From contig NC_051106.1 of the NCBI RefSeq assembly GCF_901709675.1, forward strand, positions 6,086,001 to 6,150,000: a stretch of DNA of 64,000 nucleotides. The letters run 5' to 3'. Every line of letters starts with the position of its first letter. Position 1 is the first letter of the stretch. Positions 1 to 14,639 of this stretch are shown here, piece after piece. This DNA comes from Syngnathus acus (taxonomy: Eukaryota > Chordata > Actinopteri > Syngnathiformes > Syngnathidae). Both the position numbers and the translations under genes were made by a program. A model generated the notes under the pieces. It was not told where the DNA came from, made no database searches, and saw nothing but the letters and a program-made list of their open reading frames with translations.

Positions 1-248
1 ATTTGCGATGACGTAACGTTATTGTTGTGAGAATGCTGAAGATATTAATGCATGTATTCTAATTCTTTATTATTATCATTTGTGGTACACTTGCTGGTAC
101 CAAATTTGTGTTTCCCAATTTCCCCCAAGGATGGAATGGCAAAGCAATTATGTAATATGGAGGGTTGCATTTTCAAATTTGCACATGTTACCAGAATATA
201 CCGTATTAATATCCATTCTAATAGCAAACACATTTCTTGTCTTGATAG

Positions 249-3200
249 CTGAAGATTTTGGAAGCTCTCTGCTCTGTTATGAGAAGCTGGACAGAGCATC
301 GCCCGAACTTTGGCCTGAGCAGCGTAAGGCCAAATTTTCTCTTCTCTTATTATTATCTCTTTTTTTTTTTGCAGTCTTGGATTTGTTGAATTGCTTATGT
401 CTTATCTGTCCTCTTTTTTTGCAGTTCCTGGAGTTGTTGAATTTGCTGCCTCTTGTAAAAATGTGAGACTAATCTGTCTTTAGCATCTCGGGTCTTTTGA
501 CGCATTATTCTAATCAAATGGCTGTTTGTGACTCCGCAGCCCATCACAAATTCGCCGCCCAAGTGGATGGCTGAGCTGGAGAGCGAGGACATTGAGATGT
601 TAAAAGGTCAAACCAATTTGCCTGCTTGACATGCCATGTTATTGTTGTTTGAGAAAATCTGTCGTTCATTAATTGATATTGACTGCGTGTAAACCAACAG
701 TATATAAGTATTAAATGTTTTATTTCTTTCCTGCAGAGTTGGGTAGTTTGACAACAGCCAATCTCACGGAGAAGGTCAAAGGCCTTCAGAACCTCGCTTA
801 CCAACTGGGCTTGGAAGAATGTAAGTACCACTAGCAACACAAAATATTATTGGTGGTCAGTATGAAGACAAGTCTTTTCTGTTAAACTTATGTTTTATAT
901 TCTGTTAAAATGACCCATGTAAATTCTTACTTGGCCACTAGATGGCAGCTGCTGCCTTTAAATCACAAAGCGTTGAGCACACACAGCATGATCCAAGGTC
1001 GAAATGTGTATTTGCAATGAGCTGCTCAAGCAAGTTAACCGTCAAAATAACCTATTTGGGTCAATCTTGTTACTGCATCAAAGGTGAGTAACACAAGCAC
1101 GACAATGAATTCTGGTAATAAAACAAGTGCCGGATGTGTGTGATGCATGCAAAATTGAGTTTTTAATCCTTTCCCCTTTTACTACCTCCATTGTCATAAT
1201 CCCACTGGAGTGTGGATTAGAGAGCTGTAGCTAAGTGCTCAAAATTTCCAAAGAGAAAATGACTGCTTATTTTTCCAATGAAATAATGCAAAGGCTGGTG
1301 ACTGAAAAAGTGACGAGTGCAGCTTTTGTTTACTGCAACTAGGACTATTGCTAACCAGGAGGAACGACTAATCTAGTTGGTATAAAGATGTTTGCTGTCA
1401 CAGATGCAAGATTTGCAGTCCTGTCATGTAGCCGCGCTTGACGAGACCCAACGATGGTTATTATTGGTGTCGGAGCTACCCTGTAATGTGCGGCCTGTTT
1501 AAAGCTCTCTGGTTTAATTTTCTCCTTTTCCTGGCTGTCAGGGGAGGGCTTGTAAATCTCAGCTACTTTTTCATCACGTTTGCCGTGTTGCTCAGGACCC
1601 GTAAACCAGACTCGGTCGAGGGCGAGGGGGACGGGATTTACTACCCCCCCGCCCTCCTCGGGCATGTGGACTATTAAAAAGGGCAGGACACAATCAAGTA
1701 GTGAAAACTCAGCCAGCCTCCTGCAGTAAGAAAAGCAACCTGAGCCAGTCTTTCATAAAACGCATATAAAAAAAAAAAAACATTCCCTTGAGCTCCTATA
1801 GCAACTGAGTTTGTGTCGATTTTTCTTTCCTGTACGCTCATCACACTCTCATGTTAACTCATCAGCATGCATGCACTCCCCCCCCCCCCCCCCCCCCCTC
1901 GCCCTCCAACAATGGCTGCATGACGCTGGCCTAGTCAATTCCCACTGGGGCTTGACGCGTGCCTCTTCCTCGGGCCCAGCTGTTACTCCTCCCAGTGATG
2001 AATGCTTCTGTCGCGGGCCGCCGAGTATGGGCAGCAGGCCCCGCGTCTCCGGGGAAAGCGCGGCGCTCCGGTAAATTCTGTTATCGGAGGTAATTGAAAG
2101 CTGAGTGTTCCTCTGGGAGCCTCTGAAGAGCGTAGGATTTTGCCAAGGCGGCGTCGGTGGTAGTCTATCCCGCCGGTGTGCTCGAGGATATTGCGCAACA
2201 CTTGAACCGGGGAACATTATATTCATTAAAAGTATCTCTGCTCATTAACCGGCGTTACCTTTCATCTGTGTCAAGTTGCAGTTTCAATTAGTTTGTTGTG
2301 TCTCAAGCGCCGTCAGTGGCATCCCTAAAGATTACCGATCGACTCACAAGTTGAGTGCTTACAACCGTTTTTTTCCACATATACATCCTCGAGTTAATAA
2401 TGGCAGCCAAATTCATGGCGTCATAATTCTTAATTACACACATGAGCTCGTCAGCATGTTGAACATCGCCAAGGGGCGCTGGAGCCAAAGCGACCCCCCC
2501 TCCAAATCTGGCTTTTGGTTTTTATGTCCAAATGCTGGCACGGGTAAGCTAAGCCAATTCTGCCGCGTAAAGAAACCCATTCTTATGTAGTTTTTAATTC
2601 TGCATATATTCCACACACTCTCAAAAACCTTTGCCCGACCTTCTTTGTCATCCCAACTATTCATGTTTCGAAAGTAGACACCAGACCAACTGGCCCCTCC
2701 CCGCGTCGTCCCGTGCCGACCCCTGTTGCTTCTCCTTACGTGAAGGTGAGCCTGAAGGTCAGCCTGCCCTGACAGTTCCTAATAACCCCGCTTTCGGCAC
2801 CTCCTCCTCCCCCTCGGCACCCGCCCCAGGATCAATCTCCGGCCTATTAGAAGCGTGCCGCCGTTGAATATGATTGCATTCACTGGGCCCAACTGGCACT
2901 AATGCGCCGCCATCAATCCATCAGGGCGGGCTGACCAAAGGACATGCGGTTATGAAGTGTCTGCGGCGACAGCCGCTGAATGAGGATACCCTTCCTCGCC
3001 CTCTTCCTCCTCCTCTTTACCACTCCTAATACGCTCGCCTCATCTTTTCACCTCCAGCCAATTTCTTCGCCGGCTCAATGCTGTAAACTGCTGTGTGGTT
3101 TGCTAGTTTCTCCATTTTCTCTTTTTTTTGGGGGGGGGGGGGCGTATTTTTTAGCCTTTAAAATCACCCGCACTCCCGTTTAGTTTCAACTCTAGTAAGC

Positions 3201-6200
3201 CCCTTGTTGAAAAAAAATAATTTGGCAAACCCTTTGCAACGAAATGACCCCAACGTGTGCAGCAGGTTGCGGCTGTGTCTGCAGCAGCCTGTTCGTTTAC
3301 CAGACAGCAGCAGTGTTGGCGCTCTGTGAAAGGAGACGAGGCAGAGCGCTGTGGGCACACACACACACACGCACAGACACACACACACACACGGCTCCTC
3401 GTCTCTGCCTCCCGCCTGAGCGGATCGGAAATGACATCTCATTTCCATAAAGGCATTAGGAATTCATTGAATTTTCCTTCCCAGCTAATCATAGTTTGGG
3501 TGTAAAACCTTTTAGGCTTTTTAATGAATGATTCTTGACTGATTGCCTATTAATAAGGACACCTCTTGAACAGGCATAGTAAGGGGCCAGGAGGGGGGGA
3601 GCTGGGAAGTGCAGGTGTTTGTTTTGGTGTGTGTATGTGTGTGTCAATGAGGCGAGGATGACTAGACCCCACCCCGATGGGACATAAAGAGGAACCAGTG
3701 GCCCCCTTGGGAAATCACAGCTCGTGTCTGCATCTTAAATATCCCTGTGAAGTATCAATAAGTGGGTAATTGAATTTTGAACACAAACATGAGCGTCAGG
3801 TGTATGCGGCGCTCGGCCGAGTGTGTGTGTGACTCTTGTGTGTTTCATCTCCTGTGTCTCCCGTGTCCCCCCCCCCCCCCCCCCCCCCTAGGGAAGTGGA
3901 TGTTAAACCCATTAAATAAAGCTTACAGGCCGTAATAGCCGGGCAGCACTTTGAGACGGACGGAGAGGGTCAGATAAGTCCTCTTAGCTCATAATGAAAG
4001 TGAATCGGGGGCAGGCGGGGCCGAGGTCCAGGACTCCTGTTAACCCGGGTGGTCAGCTGCCTTTGGGGGCTAACAGGGGTCCTGCCGTCCCGAGAGGTGG
4101 AGTGATGATTACTCTCATTTCATACACAGGGGAATTGCAGTTGGGGGGTGCGGGGGAGGCGGTGACAATGACACGCTGATCAATCGCCATAAATGCGTGC
4201 AAGTAAGATGTTCCACTGCAGCGTTTCATTTCCATTCCAACCATTTGTGATTTACTCCAAACCAAAAATGATTTAACGATGCATAGCGTGTAAAATACAT
4301 TTGACTTGTGACATCAAATTTCTTTTAGGTGTATAACTCCATCCAGGTCTTTTTTTTTTTTTATTTCGAAAAAAGCCTGCATTTTAAATAGCAGCGGAAC
4401 ACATTCATCTGTTTTCACATATAGTTTAATCTTCTTACCAACAATGGATTCAGGACTAAGCGTGACTTCTGTAGAGGATTATAACAGTCTGGAGGTAGTA
4501 GCCGCCCACATTAGCATCCAAAATGCCCAAATAAGAAATAGCCCCAAAAAATAGAAATCATACGTGGTTCAGTAATTGCATGCAGTTCCCCGACGGAAGC
4601 GCCTAAATGATAATGAGATGGCGGCAAATCAGCAGGGCAAGGAAACGAGCCCCGGCAATCCATAAGGTGTCATTTAGTATGGATGGCAGTAGTAACAAGA
4701 TGCTGATTAACTTAGTGCAAAATTAGTAATTGACCTTTCTAATCAACTAAACAAATCTCTAAGTTCCCCTAATCAGTATTGATCTCGCCCGTTGTATGAC
4801 AAAGCGCGCGAGGCAGCCCTTGCATTTTAAAGATGAGAGATTATGATGGGAGTTTTGTTCCTGTCATCATTGTCCTTTATTTTTTTCGCCTTGTTTGTTT
4901 TCTGAGCCCTTTTATGCATGGGGGGAAAAAAATTGCCAGCTGGAAGATAATGAAAAACTTTTTTTTGCTGCCAATTGTGCCATTAAAATGTAATCTGAGG
5001 CAATCTTGAACTCAATCTGAATTCATTAAATGTGATAAATTCTGATATTTACATTTTTTTGCAAGTACTTTTTAATGCATCAAAAACATTTGACAAACCG
5101 CCATTTTCTTTTGGATAGCTTAACAGTCACCATAAAACTCTGACAAAGATTATTCGAACTTCGTCGGAGTTTCTCGACAGGCCGCGCATGAAAACAAAGT
5201 GCTGATTTATGCGACGAGTTGTAATTAATGAGACTCTCGGTGATGTTCGGGGGGCTCGAGAGGCGTGGCGCGTTCATCTCGGGCTCATCAGAGGCTGAAG
5301 AAAAGACGAGAGCGACATCATAAATGAAAAAGAAAAAAAAAATTAACTGCCGCAGACAGTTCTCAAGCATAACTGCTCCCAATAAGAAAGTGCGCCGTCG
5401 GGGTCATCCCGGTGTAATTGCGTTCAAGTATTTTGATGACTGTTCCAATCAGACGGCTTCTCTACGTGTGTCCAACGCCCCAGATGTTCTCCGAGATGGG
5501 ACGAGATGGCAAAGTGCAAAATTAATTTGCGCCATTTGAATTAGCATCGTCTTTAACCCGATAGCACACACCTCAAGGTGACGCTAGCACGAGCGCCATT
5601 CAAATTCCATACCGGCCACCTCATCAGAATTACCAACCGGTCCTGGCTTTTTTTCATTAGCCCCCATGCCTAGGAAAGGGGAGGGGCCTTTTTTAGCAGC
5701 AGACACTCGTCTCTTGCGGCTATTATGAAGGTGGATGACATTCTGCTTAATACCGTTTTGTACCCGTGCATTTATATTGTGTGATGTGCAAAATGAAGTC
5801 ACGGAGGTAATTCCGGCTCGGCGGCTCATAAAAGCAACCGGCTCGGCCAACAGCGGCTTCTCATCTTCAACAAAGAGTGATTACGGTAACCTGGATGGTG
5901 CCGCTACGGACTCTCTGATGGTACTGAAGTAGTATTGATCATCTGATACTCTTCTGAAAATATTTTCTGTAATCGGGACAAATGATTCCTACTTTTTTTT
6001 CCCCACCAGCTCCTTAATGACATGATACAATGAATGGCGACATTGGGCCTCAGTATTCTGCTCTTCTTATACCGATGCTTTGCATAATGTTGATGCGATG
6101 AGCACGTTCGGAGCACTTGTCAAGTGAATCACAAATCACTTTTTTTTTTTCATGCTGTTGTGAGTGAACAGATGTGAAATAATTACCTTCTCGGTGTGAC

Positions 6201-6418
6201 TTTGCATGCGCGTATTAAATTCATGCTTTGCATCACTAATGGTGCGGCTCAAGAAGGCGAACGTTGATCACAGATTGAAGTTTCTCCGTGCAAACTTGAT
6301 GCGGATGTTTTTGCCTCACACTTTTCATTTGGTTTTCTTGTTTATTTTTATTTATTTTACAGCCAGAGAAATGACAAGAGGGAAGTTCCTGAACATCCTG
6401 GAAAGGCCGAAGAAGTGA
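249..6418 (+). CDS. lin52: LIN52, DREAM/MuvB core subunit (5' incomplete)
   Basis: Exons seen: 249-323 (start approximate), 425-462, 540-606, 737-820 and 6363-6418 (stop TGA 6416-6418). The joined reading frame matches vertebrate LIN52 almost residue for residue: the segment YEKLDRASPELWPEQ, then LPGVVEFAAS, SPPKWMAELE, LGSLTTANL, LQNLAYQLGL and the C-terminus REMTRGKFLNILERPKK. Phases agree across every junction (donors GTAAGG, GTGAGA, GTCAAA, GTAAGT). LIN52 is a small subunit of the MuvB core. It bridges to p130 or B-Myb in the DREAM complex and controls cell-cycle genes in the nucleus; this is family knowledge. The exon with the initiator Met is not visible and should lie left of position 1. 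The first intron after the 737-820 exon is 5.5 kb, while the three before it are about 80-130 bp. A likely poly(A) signal ATTAAA is at 6624. Confidence 0.93.
362..412 (+). pseudogene. Degenerate second copy of the lin52 PGVVEFAAS exon
   Basis: Inside the short lin52 intron 324-424, a T-run plus GCAG acceptor at 362-374 is followed by sequence aligning with the true exon at 425-462. Both read GCAGT, then a TTGGA/CTGGA variant, then TTGTTGAATT, then a GCT and TCTT block. The real exon continues in frame and has a GTGAGA donor. The first copy is frame-shifted and has no clear donor. The likely origin is a local tandem duplication of acceptor plus exon, with decay of the upstream copy. Chance similarity of pyrimidine-rich DNA is the alternative. 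Confidence 0.45.
821..6362 (+). other. Large last intron of lin52 with candidate regulatory DNA
   Basis: This 5.5-kb intron contains no recognisable exon of another gene. It holds C-homopolymer runs (21 C at 1878-1898, 22 C at 3867-3888), a CA tract at 3357-3392 and several unique, balanced-composition blocks. The block around 4560-4800 carries repeated TAAT/ATTA cores (GATTAACTTAG, TTAGTAATTGACC, CTAATCAACTAA, CCCTAATCAGTATTGATC). Its size contrast with the other lin52 introns and its place just upstream of vsx2 suggest regulatory content. Conservation cannot be tested here. Confidence 0.4.
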
Positions 6419-6623
6419 CTTTTGTAATAGTTCCCATGTTTAACTCCTGCAAGATGGATCCAACCAATTTTTTTTTTCAAATACTAAAAAATATTAAGGT
6501 TTTAAAAACAGAAAAGGTGAGTTGTGTGAAACCTTCCTCTGGCTGTGGTTCAAGAACCTACTGTCCTTGTATTATCATTTACTTAAAGCTTCTTATTTAT
6601 TCTCATTTGCATTATTATGATGT

Positions 6624-6629
6624 ATTAAA
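6624..6629 (+). terminator. Probable lin52 poly(A) signal (ATTAAA)
   Basis: ATTAAA lies 206 nt after the lin52 stop codon and is followed by T-rich sequence at 6655-6680. This is the first plausible signal on the strand. The assignment rests on position only. Confidence 0.35.
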
Positions 6630-6839
6630 ATGTTGCTTGTTTTGATATAATAACATCTTCCTTTCCTTTTTTTCCCCCAAATCCCACCAAACTTGTTTAT
6701 TTTGGGCAATAACTCAGTTCAGACAGCCAAGGAAGCAGCGTCTCCCTGAGCCGCCAGTTCAGCGCTTCTCCTTTAATGAGCTTTGGAAGCAGGCTCCCTT
6801 ATACACAAAACATTGCGTAAAAATAATATTGCTCATTGT

Positions 6840-6960
6840 CGTCACCTTTAATCAGAGTTGACATAATTACTTGGACCATTTCTCTTCTAATTAGCACACT
6901 TCAGCATTGTCGGAGCGAGCGCTCAGGCAAAAAGAGAATCAGACAGGCATGCCGAATGGG
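6840..6960. promoter_or_regulatory. Candidate vsx2 upstream regulatory block 1
   Basis: A non-repetitive block with TTTAATCAGAG, CATAATTAC and a CTAATTAGC core at 6887-6895. Q50 paired-like homeodomains such as VSX2 prefer TAATTAGC-type sites (family knowledge). The call is by composition and location only, with no conservation data. Confidence 0.3.
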
Positions 6961-7539
6961 AAACAAAAAAGAAGTTGCTCGGCCGTAATTAGGTAAGACA
7001 ACGCCTCCGACTGTTCCCGGCTGGAGATGTCGCTCGCTCTCTGGCCGCTCGCTGCCAACCAGTTACACTTCTTCCCGGGCCTCTAATAAGCCCCCAATGG
7101 TCTTTCCGATTCACACGGACAGAGGCCGGCCGGCTCTGCTTGGGTGACTTCACCTCTCGCACCCGCCCGGGTCACCCCTTCTGAACAATCATTTGTGCGA
7201 TTTACCAGGTCACAGAGACAAAATGTGGCAGAACATTTTCCAGGACTGGTGTCACTTAAGATCGATTCTAAGTTTGGGCTGGACGATGAACCAGTAAATG
7301 ATCCCACGGTAAATTTACTCTCCCACGCCATACAAATTGTTCTGACATGTTAGCCACACTGACACTCTCCATATTGCCTGTCACCACGTTTGACCGGGTC
7401 GCTGTCCGCAGACCTGCTCATCCACATGGAGGCAGACAGCCTGGCGGGGTTAGTCCAAACCTTAACCCCACGTTACCCTCTGAGCCCCCAACAAATGTCA
7501 GTCCGATGTGCCCCCCCCCCACTTCTCAGTCTTTAAATT

Positions 7540-7635
7540 AGCCGTCAATTAGTGCAAATTAATCAAGTCCTCGCCTAATTAAGCAATATCTGCGGGCAGC
7601 TACCAAACATGCCATTAATTACAGTAGGGCCATGA
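7540..7635. promoter_or_regulatory. Candidate vsx2 upstream regulatory block 2
   Basis: A dense run of ATTA/TAAT cores within about 90 bp: GTCAATTAGTG, AAATTAATCAAG, CCTAATTAAGC and CCATTAATTAC. The spacing and mixed composition look more like a conserved non-coding element than an AT-rich repeat. Confidence 0.33.
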
Positions 7636-8059
7636 GAAAACTGCTGACCTTGCAAACCTTTTTTTTTGTGTGTGTGTAAGGTCATCATCATCATCATTTG
7701 TGGTGCTCTCGTTCCTCTTCAGACTTTTTTGTTTCCTTTTTTGCATGCTATATATAAAAAAAAAAAAGTCACAACAGCTGTTTACTTGTTAATCTGCATG
7801 CTCTTTGATGGGCATCACCAGATACTGTAAAGCTTCAAGCTTAATCTGGAGCCTTATTAGGCCGCATCTCCGAAACATACAAATCAGCGTGCCGCCATGC
7901 TCACGCAGGAGATTAGTACAAGCCATAAACTGTTCCCCTCCCTCAACAAAAACAAAAGACTTTTTAAAAAAATTATATATTGTTTGTAATCGATAGGCCA
8001 GAGAGTGACCACCACGTAAACCCCCCACCCCTCCCATTTCCCTTCCATCTTAATAAATG

Positions 8060-8240
8060 ACCAGATCCCAACAGGCTGATGTGTCATTAGCATACCTTAA
8101 TAACATTGATTTCTTCATTAATGGAATTTCCACTAAATAGGCTCTAATTAGTTTCAACAGGCCCAGCACTAATTGGACCAGCAATATGTTCCTGCCTCCA
8201 AATCAGCGGCTCATTTCCAAATGTTTGATGTGAATTACGA
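8060..8240. promoter_or_regulatory. Candidate vsx2 upstream regulatory block 3
   Basis: Unique sequence with GTCATTAGC, TTCATTAATGG, CTAATTAG (8144-8151) and CACTAATTGG about 1.6 kb upstream of the vsx2 start codon. The motif density resembles homeodomain-bound enhancers. This is inference. Confidence 0.33.
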
Positions 8241-9738
8241 CTTTGTTAGTGGATCAGTGGATGTGCACGCAGCGATGACTCTCTAAGTCAATATTGCACT
8301 TTATCAGCTGTGTGCTCAAGATGATATGGTAATGTATGCAAAGGATGCCAACAGACTGGAGCACCTGAGGTCAGTATTATAGTCAAGAAATACTGTGCCA
8401 TGCATTTAAATGCGCTTTTAATTCTCAACACTCAACAGTATAGGCTGCTCTGCTCAACAAAGCATTGACGTGTGCCTGTCACTGCCAAGTGAGTCAAAAC
8501 ACATTAAGTGGCATGTTTGACTGCACTCGTCATGCTAAAGTACTTTAAACAGTGCGTTGGAAAAATAATATATGTATTGTCTATTGATATTATGACTATT
8601 TCTATTACTATTATAAATAGTAGTAGTAGGTGGGCATAGCACTTAAGCCGTCAGGGGTTGTTTCAGTTTATTTAATTATTTTATAAAGGCCAAAGAGCCA
8701 TTTAGGGAAGAAAAGAAAAAACGCCAAACGAAACTAATTATTTTCATTGCATATGTATTTTATATTAAGAAATATTTTGACCAAAGTCAAACAAGAGGCA
8801 TGGCGTGATGAGTTTTCATTATTGATACATTTATTTATAAATGTCATTATTTATAAATGTATGTACAGATTTGATACTTAAATGTGATTTTCGAATTGTA
8901 TTCACATTCCTTTACGTCCGTTAATGTATAATGATATCATGATTAAGGCCAAAATCTTTGACCTAATCCCCTAAATATATTTTCATCAATTAATTTGTGA
9001 ATATTCTCAAACGATAATGTCTATGTGAACGGTAAGTATTATTATTGTTATATTATTATCATTATTTTAATGTGACTTGGCCGATTTCCAGCCACTTTTA
9101 TGTGCACTCAGCCGATACGTGTATCATCTTTCTCTTTTCTGCCTGCCCTTGAAAGTGTTGCTGGGGGATTAGGACGCGATGCTGGGTCCACGGATGCAAC
9201 AAACAATCACCCAGAACGCGCTGGCTCCACGTCGTTGGTCCACCTGTCGTGTTTTTGAGGGCCTTTGATGAAGCCCCAACGCACAGAGCCACGCACACAA
9301 CATCTGGAGATCAATTATGCGTCGGTGATCTGCAGAAAAAAAACATGTTATGGCCACGCGTTTTGGTGAGGATTAATAATCCGCCGCCCGCCCCCACATG
9401 AAAACATGATTTTCAAATTCACCTAATTTTAAACGATCTGCCCTGCCTGTCGTAAACTGCTGTGTGTTTCTTTAGTCCTAAGATTTTATGAGGGTGAGGG
9501 AAAAAGCGTCTGCCTAAATGCATCAATGATGATCCACAGGAATCCTGAATCCTCGCTGCTGATTGGCTGCTGGGCCCTGCCTCTCGTCGGGATGGACCTG
9601 TTGGATAAAGGGACCATTTTGTAAAGAAGCCCCCGCATGCACTTGTGCACAGAGGACCATGCACTGGGGAGCAGCCTGTTATATCCACTAAAAAAAAAAA
9701 AAGGACAAAAAAAAACTCCCTGTTGAAGCCAAGCCACC

Positions 9739-13634
<3,896 letters not shown>

Positions 13635-13834
13635 AAGACTGAATGCAGGGCGCTGACCTCTCATTGGCTCTTCTCAAGCAGCCTGCATCTGGACTCTCAT
13701 GAGGATGATTCACTGCGATACAGAAGATGCAGACGCACTTTTTTGGGGGTTTACATTTCCAATGCAAACCATCCCGCCAACGATCCGCTCATAAGGAGAA
13801 AAACTTAATTGTTGTTCTGTGTTCTGCTGTATAT

Positions 13835-14630
13835 CAGGGGTTCTCAAATCTTTGGGGTCCAGGGAACCCTGACATTGTAAAAAAAAAAATCTAACTAAAG
13901 TCAAAGGATCCTTTCATAATATTGACACCAAGAAGCCCAATTTTTTTGCAGACCCCATAGTTACAGCTTTACAGATGTGTGGTCAGGGGAGCATCATAAG
14001 TAAAAAAAAATATACTGATAACATAAAATGAATATTAATATTTGTCCACTGATCTTTATGTTTGACTAATTTTGAACATTTTTATAGTCTAAATCGCTGA
14101 AATTGCATATTTCCTGTTCAAATACAAAGGTTTGTTTTGCTGATAGGACATAAAGCCGCAGTAGGCACAGGTTGCGGGTTACAGGTACTCTACCACACTG
14201 AAGGGGGGCGTACGTGAGCCAACAGGTGCTGCCCCTTTTTTTTTTTGCCGTCGAGGTAGACGGCTGTCACAAATAATGCACAGATCTCTGTCTTTTTTTT
14301 TGCGTTATGTAGCTAAAAGTGGACTGGGAAGTGATGGAAGCGTTTTTGGGATGTGATGACGTGAGTGATGATAGAAGCGCCCCTTGGAGAAATACAGCTG
14401 TTGTGGAAAAACTAGTATGACGGAGCAGCTGCAATGGCATCCAAGTTTAATTCATGGGGTCAAAATCTACAAACAAAGGTAAGACCACAAACTGCTGATG
14501 AAATCTGAAATGACCGGTAGCAAATTGTATAATTTATTCAATTAAGCTACCCTTTTGGGTTTATATATATTTATAAATTTGACTCTGAACTTCACTGCAG
14601 CTTCCCGGACCTTCAATTTGAGAACCACTG
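13835..14630. mobile_element. hAT-like DNA transposon remnant downstream of vsx2
   Basis: The element begins CAGGGGTTCTCAAA and ends TTTGAGAACCACTG, imperfect inverted repeats of hAT type. The flanking 8-mers CTGTATAT and CTGATGTA are only partly alike. Inside, 14000-14530 aligns with 28310-28925, the part of the second copy that still reads a transposase-like frame. Here the frame is broken by stops and indels. It starts 200 bp after the vsx2 stop and so probably lies in the 3'UTR. Confidence 0.6.
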
Positions 14631-14639
14631 CTGATGTAT

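Larger units (their letters stand above)
6419..9738. other. lin52-vsx2 spacer, vsx2 upstream region
   Basis: No coding exon is recognised between the lin52 stop and the vsx2 start. Unique stretches at about 6700-7100, 7540-7630 and 8060-8240 are rich in homeodomain-type cores. They include CTAATTAGC at 6887-6895, CAATTAGTGCAAATTAATC near 7547, CCTAATTAAGC near 7574 and CTAATTAG at 8144-8151. AT-rich repetitive-looking DNA occupies about 8560-9080. The vsx2 promoter and 5'UTR should lie in the last few hundred bases; I cannot fix the transcription start. Confidence 0.5.

Noticed and set aside
1878-1898. Runs of 21-22 C here and at 3867-3888 as G-quadruplex or i-motif sites
   Set aside because: Plain homopolymers in introns are slippage- and assembly-prone. 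Nothing else supports a structural role.
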